Shown in pieces: positions 26,872 through 35,546 of a DNA stretch of 64,000 nucleotides. The notes under the pieces are model-generated. The model was not told where the DNA came from. It did no database searches and worked only from the letters and a program-made list of their open reading frames with translations. The translations under genes and the position numbers were made by a program. Where the stretch lies: contig JAGXRP010000059.1 of assembly GCA_018335795.1 (NCBI GenBank), forward strand, positions 1 through 64,000. The letters are read 5' to 3'. This DNA is from Desulfobulbaceae bacterium (GTDB lineage Bacteria; Bacteroidota; Ignavibacteria; Kapaibacteriales; UBA2268). The number at the start of each line of letters is the position of its first letter. Positions within the stretch are counted from its first letter, which is position 1.

Positions 26872-27321
26872 ATGAAATTAGAAGACGAAATAAAGCAAAG
26901 TAAGTTCAAAAGCGAGCACCACAAGATGGTTTTGAACATTATTTTTACTGCCCATTGGGTTGAATTGCAAAATACGAGAATGTTGAAACCATTTGGCATT
27001 TCGCCACAACAATTCAATATCCTCAGAATTTTGAGAGGGCAATATCCCAATCCTGCATCAATCACATTGCTTCAGGATAGGATGATGGACAAGATGTCGA
27101 ATGCATCGCGATTGGTTGAAAAATTGAGAATCAAAGGCTATATTGAGCGTATTCAATGCGAAGAGGATAGACGCCAATGCGATGTTTTCATCAGCAAAAA
27201 AGGGCTTGAAATACTGAAAGAATTAGATGAAATCATTGACAAGCAGAACGAAACATTTGAAGAGCTTACCCATGAGGAAGCTAAAATCGTCAATGAATTA
27301 TTAGACAAATTAAGAAAATAA
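26872..27321 (+). CDS. MarR family transcriptional regulator
   Basis: 149 residues. Winged-helix layout: dimerisation helix 1 (HHKMVLNIIFTAHWVE), then GISPQQFNILRILRGQ, recognition helix region DRMMDKMSNASRLVEKLRIK, wing GYIERIQCEEDRRQCDVFIS, and C-terminal dimerisation helices. Such dimers bind palindromes and are released by ligands or oxidants; two cysteines (IQCEEDRRQC) flank the wing, which would allow redox sensing, though this is speculative. It precedes a YceI gene by 30 bp, and the upstream palindrome suggests autoregulation. Confidence 0.93.
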   Translation: MKLEDEIKQSKFKSEHHKMVLNIIFTAHWVELQNTRMLKPFGISPQQFNILRILRGQYPNPASITLLQDRMMDKMSNASRLVEKLRIKGYIERIQCEEDRRQCDVFISKKGLEILKELDEIIDKQNETFEELTHEEAKIVNELLDKLRK

Positions 27322-27351
27322 GTTTTTAATCAATTTTTTAGGAGATTTATT

Positions 27352-27960
27352 ATGTTTAAGCAAAGTGCTATTATTATTATTATCGGAGCGTTTCTAATGC
27401 TCACGGCAACTGCTATGCAGGCTCAGAAATACACTATTGATGCCAAATCCAGCACAATCAAATGGATTGGCGAGAAAGTAATAGGCAAACATTGGGGAAC
27501 TATCAAATTACAAGAAGGACACTTAATGCGTAACGATAACCAAACACGTGGAGAATTCCGCATTGACATGACTACGATTAAAATTGACGATTTGAAAGAT
27601 GCAGGTACAAATGCTAAGCTTTTAGGTCATTTGAAATCCGATGATTTCTTTAATGTTGATAATTTCAAAACAGCTACTTTCATATTGGACAAAATTACTC
27701 CATATAATCCTAAGCCCGGCGAGAATTATAACTATTGGGTATCAGGCAAATTGACTATCAAAGGCATAACAAATGAAATTCGTTTTCCGGCGCAAATAGA
27801 TTTCTCCGAAACAAGTTTTACATCAAATGCCGAATTTACTATTGACCGCACAAAATGGAATGTAAAATATAATTCCGGTAGCTTGTTCAGTGGCTTAGGC
27901 GATAGCATGATTTATGATGATATTAAATTCGAGTTGGTCTTGAAAGGCTTTGCAAACTAA
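27352..27960 (+). CDS. YceI family periplasmic lipid-binding protein
   Basis: 202 residues with a signal peptide (MFKQSAIIIIIGAFLMLTAT, cleavage after MQA near residue 23). The mature part is the YceI barrel: YTIDAKSSTIKWIGEKVIG, the GEFRIDMTTIKI strand, HLKSDDFFNVDNFKTATF, and KLTIKGITNEIRFP. Members bind isoprenoid-like lipids in the periplasm; they are often induced by stress or low-polarity chemicals. Start preceded by AGGAGA. It is the second gene of the marR operon and followed by a strong terminator. Confidence 0.95.
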   Translation: MFKQSAIIIIIGAFLMLTATAMQAQKYTIDAKSSTIKWIGEKVIGKHWGTIKLQEGHLMRNDNQTRGEFRIDMTTIKIDDLKDAGTNAKLLGHLKSDDFFNVDNFKTATFILDKITPYNPKPGENYNYWVSGKLTIKGITNEIRFPAQIDFSETSFTSNAEFTIDRTKWNVKYNSGSLFSGLGDSMIYDDIKFELVLKGFAN

Positions 27961-27997
27961 GAATTTCTGTTAATTAATAACCATGACTTTAAGATTT

Positions 27998-28030
27998 GGA
28001 GCATCAATAATTATTACTGATGCTCCTTTT
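27998..28030 (+). terminator. Terminator after yceI
   Basis: Perfect 9-bp stem GGAGCATCA/TGATGCTCC (27998-28006, 28018-28026) with a T4 run. Confidence 0.85.
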
Positions 28031-28090
28031 ATTAAAACTAAAAATCTTCACTTATGTGTTTAAAATTATAATAAATTAAACGGGATAAAA

Positions 28091-29185
28091 ATGTCAGAAA
28101 ATATGCTATTTGAATCGTACAAATATGGCGGGATGGAACTGAAAAACAGGTTAGTTATGGCGGCAATGACTCGTAGCCGTTCATTTGAAAGAGGAGTTCC
28201 GCACGAATTAGCAACTTTATATTATTCTCAACGTGCTTCAGCCGGATTGATAATCACTGAAGGCACTCATATATCACCTACAAGTGCAGGTTATTTGTGG
28301 TGTCCGGGAATATATACAGAAGAACAAATGGAAGCATGGGCAAAGATTGTAAGCGCTGTCCATGATAAAGACGGCAAAATCTCTATGCAGTTATGGCATA
28401 CAGGTCGAATTTCTCATACTGATTTTCATGGTGGCGAAAAGCCTCCTGCACCTTCCGCAATCAAAGCTATAGGCAGAACTTATACCAAGGATGGATGGAA
28501 GGAGTTTTCTGAGCCGAGAGAAATGAATCGCGACGAAATTAAAAGCGTTATCAAGGATTACACAAATGCTGCTAAAAATGCTATAGAAGTAGGATTCGAC
28601 GGAATTGAAATCCACGGTGCTTTCGGGTATTTGCCTGAGCAATTCCTGTGTTCGGGGTCGAATCAGCGTACTGACGAATATGGCGGCTCAATCGAAAATA
28701 GGTCGAGATTTGTAATTGAACTAATCGAATCTATTTCGCAAGTTATTGATTCATGGCGTATTGGTATCAAACTATCACCTTCAAATATCGCAAATTCGAG
28801 TAGTGATGATAATCCAACCGAAACATTTGGTTATCTTGTCAATAAATTGAATGATTACAATTTGGGACATATACAATTGATGGAAGCAGAAGAAGCTGCC
28901 AAAACATTACCCAATTATATTCCTAATGTTGCCGATTATTTTCGCAATATTTACAAAGGGACTTTGATTACGAATAATCATCATAATCGAGAAACTGCAA
29001 TCGAATTTCTCGAATCAGGTAAAGCAAATTTGGTATCATTTGCAAGGTGGTTTTTGGCAAATCCTGATTTGCCCCAAAGATTCAGAGTTAATGCACCTCT
29101 GAATGAGCCACTCAAAAAAAGTTTCTATGGTGGCGGTGCTGAAGGCTACGTTGATTACCCATTTTTGGATACTTCCCAAAACTAA
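28091..29185 (+). CDS. Alkene reductase (Old Yellow Enzyme family)
   Basis: 364 residues. TIM-barrel flavoprotein motifs: FESYKYGGMELKNRLVMAAM, TRSRSFERGVPHELATLYYSQRAS, LWHTGRISHTDFH, EVGFDGIEIHGAFGYLPEQF, then SNQRTDEYGGSIENRSRF and ASFARWFLANPDLPQRF near the end. NADPH-dependent reduction of activated C=C bonds is the family role. The site H175-G-A-F178 has Phe where the family has Asn or His to hold the substrate carbonyl; Y180 (proton donor) is present. Thus activity or substrate range may differ. Its stop overlaps the convergent response-regulator gene by 4 bp. Resembles NemA in length and composition. Confidence 0.9.
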   Translation: MSENMLFESYKYGGMELKNRLVMAAMTRSRSFERGVPHELATLYYSQRASAGLIITEGTHISPTSAGYLWCPGIYTEEQMEAWAKIVSAVHDKDGKISMQLWHTGRISHTDFHGGEKPPAPSAIKAIGRTYTKDGWKEFSEPREMNRDEIKSVIKDYTNAAKNAIEVGFDGIEIHGAFGYLPEQFLCSGSNQRTDEYGGSIENRSRFVIELIESISQVIDSWRIGIKLSPSNIANSSSDDNPTETFGYLVNKLNDYNLGHIQLMEAEEAAKTLPNYIPNVADYFRNIYKGTLITNNHHNRETAIEFLESGKANLVSFARWFLANPDLPQRFRVNAPLNEPLKKSFYGGGAEGYVDYPFLDTSQN

Positions 29186-30363
29186 TGAAATACGATTTTT
29201 AGTATGGTGAAATCGTCCTTTTGGATGGTTTCGCCATACATTCCCAAAATGTATTTATGCAAATTATTCAACTCAGATGCCTTTTTATCTTTGCGTGTAT
29301 CCAAAAAATGAATCAAATCATTAATTGTCCATTGTGTACCATCAGACGTCAAAATCTCAAATGTGCCATCTGAAAAAACGAACAATTCGCTTTCGGGTTC
29401 AATCTTCAAAGTCTCTTGCTTAAAATTGTATTCATCCATCCCACCGATGATAAAATTGCCTTCGTTCAACTTGCAAAATGAGTCGTCAGATTTGAACAGA
29501 ACTGATGGGTGATGCCCTGCGGCTGAATAATTCAACTCGCGTTTCGGGATATTGTAAACTCCATACCAAATTGTAAAATACATGCCATGATGCTCTGTTG
29601 TTTGGAAAATTTTATTCAGAGAAGAAAAAACATCCTTAGGTTGGCGAAAATCAGTATTCGGAAGATTACGAAAGCGGAGAATATTCAATAATGACACTGA
29701 ATATAGGCCGGAAGCTATACCATGACCGCAAACATCGAACAAATAGAATACAAAATTCTCTTCGTCAAGCATAAAATAGCCAAATGCATCTCCGCCTAAC
29801 TTTTGAGTAGGAACATAATGCCAATAAGTAGAAATAGATTTGTTGTCAATCTTTTCGGGTAGTAATGAGCGGAAATACTCGGCAGCAATTGATAACTCTG
29901 TATTGAGTTTGTTGTTCAATAAATTGATTTCATCAGCAATACTTTTCAACTCATCTCGAGAACGTTTTAGTTCAATTTGACTTTTTATTCTTGCTTTGAT
30001 TTCCTGCTTGTGAAATGGCTTAGTTATGTAGTCAGTCCCACCTACAGCAAAACCTTTCAAAATATCATCAATATCATTTTTGGCAGTCAAAAAGACCACA
30101 GGCACATCAGCAGTTTCTGGCATTTGCTTTAGTTGTCTGCAAACTTCGTAGCCATCCATATTAGGCATCATAATGTCGAGTAAAATCAAATCGGGTTTGA
30201 TTAACTTTGCCGTTGTCAAAGCTTGCTCACCGGTCATTGCCAGCGATATATCGTAGCCCGTTTCAATCAAATGATTACCGATGATTTGCAAATTTCTTAC
30301 TACATCATCTACAATCAAAATCAGCGGTTTTTTAGTATTTCTATATTTATCAGGCATTGACAT
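29182..30363 (-). CDS. Response regulator with SpoIIE/RsbU-type PP2C phosphatase
   Basis: 393 residues. Receiver domain ~13-130 with VDD (19-20), the phospho-acceptor D63 in DLILLDIMMPNMDGYE, and the TAKN and K-PF motifs; a coiled linker ~130-165; then a PP2C-type serine phosphatase ~175-392 with GGDAFGYFMLDEENFVFYLFD, VCGHGIASGLYS, SAAGHHPSVL and FVFSDGTFEIL. This architecture is that of anti-anti-sigma phosphatases in partner-switching stress pathways. A divergent histidine kinase gene (30530-31438) is the likely partner. Confidence 0.93.
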   Translation of the reverse strand: MSMPDKYRNTKKPLILIVDDVVRNLQIIGNHLIETGYDISLAMTGEQALTTAKLIKPDLILLDIMMPNMDGYEVCRQLKQMPETADVPVVFLTAKNDIDDILKGFAVGGTDYITKPFHKQEIKARIKSQIELKRSRDELKSIADEINLLNNKLNTELSIAAEYFRSLLPEKIDNKSISTYWHYVPTQKLGGDAFGYFMLDEENFVFYLFDVCGHGIASGLYSVSLLNILRFRNLPNTDFRQPKDVFSSLNKIFQTTEHHGMYFTIWYGVYNIPKRELNYSAAGHHPSVLFKSDDSFCKLNEGNFIIGGMDEYNFKQETLKIEPESELFVFSDGTFEILTSDGTQWTINDLIHFLDTRKDKKASELNNLHKYILGMYGETIQKDDFTILKIVFH

Positions 30364-30529
30364 CTCCTTTTAGTTCCAAAGTAAAGAATTTGTAGCTTAC
30401 TAAAAAATAGTTTCTGTTTTTTCAAAGTTTATATTTAAAATTTTCAAATTAAAATTTCAATAATCATAAATTTTTGTCATTCTTTATAAAAAAATGTTTA
30501 TGTTTGTTTATTCTTTGAAAAGGAAAAAT

Positions 30530-31438
30530 ATGAAAAAAGAAATTATACACCCGATAGTGTTGGACTCATCCCAACAATCTATTCTTGATATGCATAGTTT
30601 GCTCAATATTCTCAATATCATAGTGAGCGAGTTGTATATACTACAAATAAACACCTTTTTTGACAACGAGATTAAAGAAGCTCTCGAGCTCAACCAGTCA
30701 TTTGCCAAAGACATGTATATAAAAAAAGCTCGGCTTAAACGTTTCAGCATGATAGATGATTTCATAAAACAAAATATCTCGCATCTCGAAAAATTTAAAG
30801 AGCAGCTCCCAAATGACAAACTTGAGGTGTATGAAAGTTCAAATTCTAACCTACATTCAGTTTTTGGAATTTTGAAAACACGCATCTCAGAAATTATGAA
30901 CAGATTTGACTCCGAAGAAAGATGGATTCCGCATAACATATCGCAGCTAATGACAAATTTCGCAGATGTTTTTGCAGCAATCGAAAAAAACAGTAAAGGT
31001 CGTTACAAAATAGTTTACTCCAATGAGGAGCATGACGACAATTCCTATCTTGTTGATTTGAAAATCCAAAGCGGAGATAGTGAAGTAATTTACATGCCGC
31101 CAGTAATACAAGATGTCTTTCGCGATTTAATTGCAAATGCTCGAAAATATACTGAGATTGGTGGTAAAATCAGTGCGACCTTAATCAACGATGGCGATAA
31201 TCTTACAATCGAAGTCAAAGACACCGGAGTAGGAATCCCTGATGAGCAAATTGACTTAGTTGTAGATTTTGGTTATCGCGCAGATAACGTACTTCACCTC
31301 CAAACCAGAGGCGGTGGCTTCGGGCTGACTAAAGCATATCAAATTTGCAAAAAGAACAACGGTAGATTCTGGATTGATTCCAAAATTGGTCAGGGAACCT
31401 TAGTAAAAATTGAAATTCCCGTTAATAAGGATGAATAG
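30530..31438 (+). CDS. Cytosolic sensor histidine kinase
   Basis: 302 residues from ATG 30530, preceded by AAAAGGAAAAAT; a longer frame from 30494 is possible. No transmembrane segment. The N-terminal ~200 residues are helical; QSILDMHSLLNILNIIVSEL could be a divergent H-box (M-H-S-L-L) like that in HWE/HisKA-like kinases, but the family is not certain. HATPase_c follows with FRDLIANARKYTEIGG (N-box), KDTGVGIPDEQ, and RGGGFGLTKAYQI. Divergent from the response-regulator/PP2C gene by 166 bp, so the two probably form one signalling pair. Confidence 0.85.
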   Translation: MKKEIIHPIVLDSSQQSILDMHSLLNILNIIVSELYILQINTFFDNEIKEALELNQSFAKDMYIKKARLKRFSMIDDFIKQNISHLEKFKEQLPNDKLEVYESSNSNLHSVFGILKTRISEIMNRFDSEERWIPHNISQLMTNFADVFAAIEKNSKGRYKIVYSNEEHDDNSYLVDLKIQSGDSEVIYMPPVIQDVFRDLIANARKYTEIGGKISATLINDGDNLTIEVKDTGVGIPDEQIDLVVDFGYRADNVLHLQTRGGGFGLTKAYQICKKNNGRFWIDSKIGQGTLVKIEIPVNKDE

Positions 31439-31446
31439 CAAAAATT

Positions 31447-32145
31447 TTATTCCATGAATTGCACTTCGCCGGTTTCAATATCGTAGTAAGCGCCGACTAT
31501 TGCAATTTTTTTCTCATGAACTAATTCGCTTATAATGGCACTTTTGGATAAAATGTCTTCAATAGTCATTATAACACTGTTTTTCACAGTTTCGTTGATA
31601 ACATCGGGGTTGTTCAAATCGCTTTTGATTGCAGGTTTGATTTGAGCCAATAATTGTGTCAGATTTCCCATTTTGACGTCGTGCACTGCACCTGTTACCG
31701 CTCCGCAATGACTATGTCCCATCACAACAATAAGCTTGGAACCTGCGTGGTCAACTGCATATTCCAAACTGCCAAGAATGTTTTCGTCTTCGATATTGCC
31801 CGCATTACGTACAGCGAATATATTCCCAATCCCTTGGTCGAATATGATTTCCGGCGGAACCCGCGAATCCATGCAACTCAGAATAATCGAATGTGGCTTT
31901 TGACCGGATTTAGTTTCTTCAATATTTTCGCTATAATTAGTATTAATCATCTTTTCTGATAGAAATCTGCGATTTCCTGCTTTTAGCTCGGCGATGGCAT
32001 CTTCAGGTGTTAATATCTCAACTTTCTCAACACTTTGCATAGTGTCTTGTATTTCAGCATTTTCCGCTACCTTCTCTTGCTTATTGCAAGAAATGAGAAT
32101 CAATCCAAAAATGAGTGACAATACTGTAAAATATGACTTTTTCAT
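31447..32145 (-). CDS. Beta-class carbonic anhydrase, predicted lipoprotein
   Basis: 232 residues. The N-terminus MKKSYFTVLSLIFGLILISC has a lipobox (LISC), so the mature protein is probably lipid-anchored outside the cytoplasm. The catalytic domain starts around residue 45 with AIAELKAGNRRF; zinc ligands and neighbours are ILSCMDSRVPPE (Cys, Asp) and VVMGHSHCGAVTGA (His, Cys), with AVRNAGNI between. It hydrates CO2 to bicarbonate. A TAATTTTG -7-like element lies at 32212-32219 on the minus strand, without a clear TTG upstream. The stop is 8 bp from the converging kinase stop. Confidence 0.92.
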   Translation of the reverse strand: MKKSYFTVLSLIFGLILISCNKQEKVAENAEIQDTMQSVEKVEILTPEDAIAELKAGNRRFLSEKMINTNYSENIEETKSGQKPHSIILSCMDSRVPPEIIFDQGIGNIFAVRNAGNIEDENILGSLEYAVDHAGSKLIVVMGHSHCGAVTGAVHDVKMGNLTQLLAQIKPAIKSDLNNPDVINETVKNSVIMTIEDILSKSAIISELVHEKKIAIVGAYYDIETGEVQFME

Positions 32146-32252
32146 GACATCCTTTATATGAAACTATTAATAATTTGCTTTCAATTTTTCAATAAACTAA
32201 ATACTGATTTTCAAAATTACAAAAGATTTTGTTTAGATAAGAAAAAACTTTG

Positions 32253-32283
32253 TTGCTTTTATTCAAAAGTTTCTGTAATTTTG
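32253..32283 (+). promoter_or_regulatory. Bacteroidota-type promoter for the small lipoprotein gene
   Basis: TTG (32253-32255), 20 nt, TAATTTTG (32276-32283). The ATG at 32287 is 3 nt downstream, so the transcript may be leaderless or nearly so. Confidence 0.5.
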
Positions 32284-32286
32284 TTT

Positions 32287-32667
32287 ATGGCTAAAATGAT
32301 GTACATATTATTAATTGTGATGATTGCCTCATGTACCCACAAGGATGAGGACGAGAAGTACATGGAGCTTACCGGTGATTGGATTAGCCGATTTGACGGC
32401 AGTAAGCTGATGATTACTAAGGAGGAAACATTTGCCGTTCAAATCAAAGATGGTTCTTCAGTCACAATCGAAGGCACGCTTTGGCACAATAAGGGCAATG
32501 TTTACTTCCTCAACTCTCCGGATGCTGTACGCTGCAAGGGTGATACCGGCGTTTATCAATTTGTTTTGGTGGGTGGGAATCTCGAATTTTCCGTTGTCAA
32601 GGACAAATGTAAAAGTCGTATCGAACATCTTACTAACATCTGGGTTCGGAAATCCACGCTGCAATAA
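32287..32667 (+). CDS. Small hypothetical lipoprotein
   Basis: 126 residues from ATG 32287. The N-terminus MAKMMYILLIVMIASC is a short lipoprotein signal with the lipobox IASC (mature Cys16). The mature part begins with acidic residues, and contains ELTGDWISRFDGSKLMI and EGTLWHNKGNVYF, a beta-rich lipocalin-like or DUF-like fold I cannot place. The start could be ATG 32296 or 32299 (MMYILL) if transcription begins at the promoter's expected +1. Same strand as rimO, 77 bp away. Confidence 0.65.
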   Translation: MAKMMYILLIVMIASCTHKDEDEKYMELTGDWISRFDGSKLMITKEETFAVQIKDGSSVTIEGTLWHNKGNVYFLNSPDAVRCKGDTGVYQFVLVGGNLEFSVVKDKCKSRIEHLTNIWVRKSTLQ

Positions 32668-32744
32668 ACTCCATTCGCAATCTTTTTATCATAAAATCAA
32701 AATCTGACGTCTATATATAATTGTATTATTTATACTTAGAGATT

Positions 32745-34055
32745 ATGCGAAAGATTGAAATAGATAAAACGATTAAAAGTATCAACGTGATGACACTCGG
32801 TTGTGCTAAAAATCTGGTTGATTCGGAGAGATTCACGGGCTTGCTTTTGGCTAACGGTTTTGAATATACCGACAACGCCGATACAGCCGATGCATTGATT
32901 ATCAACACTTGCGGCTTTATTAAGTCGGCGAAAGAGGAAAATGTGCAACTGATACTGCAAGCTGCAGATATGCGTCGCCGCGGTAAATTGAAAAAGCTGA
33001 TTGTAACCGGTTGCCTAAGCGAGCGCTACAACAAGGAGCTAAGTACGCAAATCAAAAATGTGGACTTCTTCTTGGGTATAAATTCTGACGAAAAAATCCT
33101 GAAAATCCTCAAAGGCGACTCCAAGTACATTTTGCATGGCGAGCGAGCCTTATTTACTCCCAAGCATTATGCTTATCTGAAAATTTCTGAAGGTTGTAAT
33201 CAAAAATGTTCATTTTGTGCGATTCCGCTCATGCGAGGCAAGCACATTTCCGAACCACAAGAAAAATTGCTGAACGAAGCTCGCAGACTTGCCCAAAACG
33301 GTACTAAGGAATTGGTATTGATAGCCCAAGATAGCACATACTACGGTAAAGATGCGTCCGGAAAGCAAATTTTAGCCCAACTTTTGCAAAATATCGCCGA
33401 TATCGAGGAATTGAAATGGGTGCGCCTCATGTATGCATATCCGCGCCAATTTCCTCATGAAATATTGGATGTAATCGCCAATCACCCCAAATTATGTAAC
33501 TATATAGATATTCCGCTCCAACACATTTCGGATAATGTACTGAAATCTATGAAACGCGGAATTAAAGCGTTCAAAATCAGGAATTTAGTCGAAACAATTC
33601 GTGAAAAAATTCCGAATGTTGCAATTCGCAGCACATTTATCGTCGGCTATCCGTACGAAACTGAGCAAGATTTTGAGCTGCTCTTAGACTTTATTCGCGA
33701 GACCGAACTCGATAGAGTCGGTGTGTTTACATATTCGCATGAAGAAGGAACGACTGCTTATCCGCTTGGCGACCCAATTCCACAAGAAGTCAAAGATGAA
33801 CGCCGTGGCAGACTTATGTTGGTGCAGCAGGAAATTTCGCTCAAAAAAAATAATGCTAAAATCGGCAAAAAAATCGAGGTCATGATTGACGGGCTAGAAA
33901 ATGGTCATTATATAGCACGAAGCCGTCATGACGCACCTGAAGTGGACAATTTTGTGTTTTTAGAATCGGATGCCGAATTGCAAAATGGCGATATTATGGA
34001 AGTAATTATTAACAAAGCAGAAGAATACGATTTATGGGCGACTCCGACAAACTAA
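32745..34055 (+). CDS. rimO: Ribosomal protein S12 methylthiotransferase RimO
   Basis: 436 residues from ATG 32745 (an in-frame upstream ATG at 32721 adds eight unlikely residues). UPF0004 domain with three cluster cysteines (TLGCAKNLVDSER, INTCGFIKSAKEE, VTGCLSERY), radical SAM core with SEGCNQKCSFCAIPLMRG, and a C-terminal TRAM domain (IEVMIDGLENGHYIARS). It adds a methylthio group to Asp of ribosomal protein S12. The next gene starts 22 bp before its stop, so translation is coupled with the rRNA methyltransferase. Confidence 0.96.
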   Translation: MRKIEIDKTIKSINVMTLGCAKNLVDSERFTGLLLANGFEYTDNADTADALIINTCGFIKSAKEENVQLILQAADMRRRGKLKKLIVTGCLSERYNKELSTQIKNVDFFLGINSDEKILKILKGDSKYILHGERALFTPKHYAYLKISEGCNQKCSFCAIPLMRGKHISEPQEKLLNEARRLAQNGTKELVLIAQDSTYYGKDASGKQILAQLLQNIADIEELKWVRLMYAYPRQFPHEILDVIANHPKLCNYIDIPLQHISDNVLKSMKRGIKAFKIRNLVETIREKIPNVAIRSTFIVGYPYETEQDFELLLDFIRETELDRVGVFTYSHEEGTTAYPLGDPIPQEVKDERRGRLMLVQQEISLKKNNAKIGKKIEVMIDGLENGHYIARSRHDAPEVDNFVFLESDAELQNGDIMEVIINKAEEYDLWATPTN

Positions 34056-35215
34056 TCCCGAAAATACAACTAAAAAAATATCATAACAAATACCAAAGCG
34101 GGTATTTGTGGATTTTCAGCAACGAGCTTGTTGAAGTGCCAAAAATCGAAGCCGGAACTTTAGTAGAAGCTATTGCCGGCGACAAGGTCAGCCTTGGTCT
34201 GGCATTTTATAATCCTAACAGCTTGATTTCATTGCGATTATTGCTAACTGACGCCAATTCAGATGTTTCCAAATTAATCAAATATAGAATAATCGGTGCA
34301 AATAATCGCCGTAAACAATTATTAGCGAACTCTGACAGCTACCGCATGGTGTTTGGCGAATCGGATTTATTGCCCGGATTAATCATTGACAAATATGGTT
34401 CATATTATGCCGTTCAGATTCAATCTGCCGGATTTGAGAGTATGAAAAAATTAATTTCAGATACAATCTTGGAAATTGATTCAAATGCAAAAGGAATTAT
34501 TTTAAAAGCAAATTCTAAATCTCGCGAAATCGAAGGGCTGTCCACAATTGATGAAATTCTATTTGGCGAAATTCCCGAATTAATTCAAATAAAAGACAGA
34601 GAAATTAAAATAAATATTAATATTTCCGATGGTCAAAAAACTGGATATTTCTTAGACCAATGCAAAAACAGACATTTATTATCGCAAATTAGTCGCGGAA
34701 AAAAGGTGCTTGATTGCTTTACGCATATCGGCGGATTCTCCCTAAATGCTGCTTATGGCGGTGCTACAGAAATTACGGCAGTAGATTCATCTGCATCTGC
34801 CATTGAATTAGCGAAGATAAATGCAGCAAATAATAATTATAATATTAATTTTATTACGCAAGATGTTTTCGACTTTTTCAAGAATAATTCCGATAAAAAA
34901 TGGGATATAATTGTACTCGACCCTCCGGCATTTGCAAAGAATAAAAAATCTGTATCAAATGCAAAAGCAGCGTATTTGAAAATGAACCAAATAGCTCTCG
35001 AAGCCTTAGCTCCGAGTGGAATTTTGCTAACTGCAAGTTGCTCGCACCACATTTACGAAGATGTATTCTACGACATCATCACAAGAGCCGCTTTGCGAGC
35101 GGACAAAACCGTTAATATGATTTATCGTGGCTCCCAAGCGCCCGACCATCCGGTTTATCCGCCAATGCCCGAAACCTCATACTTGAAATTCTACGCCTTG
35201 CAAAGCATAGATTAA
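34034..35215 (+). CDS. rlmI: Class I SAM-dependent rRNA methyltransferase (RlmI-like)
   Basis: 393 residues. A PUA-like N-terminus (GYLWIFSNELVEVPKIEAG) is followed by a central EEHEE-type region and the methyltransferase: GQKTGYFLDQCKNR, KVLDCFTHIGGFSLNA, EITAVDSSASAIELAKINA, DIIVLDPPAFAKNKKSV and LLTASCSHHI with a catalytic-type Cys. These features match the 23S rRNA m5C methyltransferase RlmI family. It overlaps rimO by 22 bp, so both ribosome modification genes form a unit. Exact target cytosine is by family analogy. Confidence 0.88.
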   Translation: MGDSDKLIPKIQLKKYHNKYQSGYLWIFSNELVEVPKIEAGTLVEAIAGDKVSLGLAFYNPNSLISLRLLLTDANSDVSKLIKYRIIGANNRRKQLLANSDSYRMVFGESDLLPGLIIDKYGSYYAVQIQSAGFESMKKLISDTILEIDSNAKGIILKANSKSREIEGLSTIDEILFGEIPELIQIKDREIKININISDGQKTGYFLDQCKNRHLLSQISRGKKVLDCFTHIGGFSLNAAYGGATEITAVDSSASAIELAKINAANNNYNINFITQDVFDFFKNNSDKKWDIIVLDPPAFAKNKKSVSNAKAAYLKMNQIALEALAPSGILLTASCSHHIYEDVFYDIITRAALRADKTVNMIYRGSQAPDHPVYPPMPETSYLKFYALQSID

Positions 35216-35225
35216 AGCGAATTGT

Positions 35226-35335
35226 AGAGACCGCAACAGCGTTCTGTCCGAATGACGGTCATTCTGAACTGCAGGAGAAGAATCAAGTTTTCATAAAATA
35301 CATGGATTCCTCACTTCGTTCAGAATGACCGACAC
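35226..35335. repeat. Dispersed palindromic repeat, copy B
   Basis: A 74-bp imperfect palindrome at 35257-35330 with perfect 11-bp ends GGTCATTCTGA/TCAGAATGACC, preceded by TAGAGACCGCAACAGCGTT, which matches the flank of copy A at 21143. It lies right after the rlmI stop. Confidence 0.8.
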
Positions 35336-35368
35336 TGTTCAGACATTGATCTTAACCGCAAAGTTCAA

Positions 35369-35516
35369 AAAAAAAGCCTTCCGAAGGTTTTAAAGCTTCG
35401 GGAGCTTAAATGTTTTTTATAGATATTCAAGCCCTTCAGGCTTGTAAATAGGGTGCATATGCTTCTTTCCCCGCATTTCATACGGGGTTATTCATATTCT
35501 ATCCCTTCGGGATATA
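35369..35516. repeat. Array of four hairpins
   Basis: Four separate inverted repeats in 130 bp: CCGAAG/CTTCGG (35381-35386, 35396-35401), CAAGCC/GGCTTG (35428-35433, 35439-35444), CCCCG/CGGGG (35469-35473, 35483-35487), ATCCC/GGGAT (35501-35505, 35509-35513). Looks like a non-coding dispersed element; no protein or RNA gene recognised. Confidence 0.65.
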
Positions 35517-35518
35517 AA

Positions 35519-35543
35519 CCCCAAACCCCAAACCCCAAGCCCC
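35519..35543 (-). other. Perfect four-tract G-quadruplex motif on the minus strand
   Basis: CCCC tracts at 35519, 35526, 35533 and 35540, each separated by a 3-nt spacer (AAA, AAA, AAG). It ends 4 nt before the stop codon of the minus-strand IPTL-CTERM gene, thus lies in its 3' region. Confidence 0.75.
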
Positions 35544-35546
35544 AAA

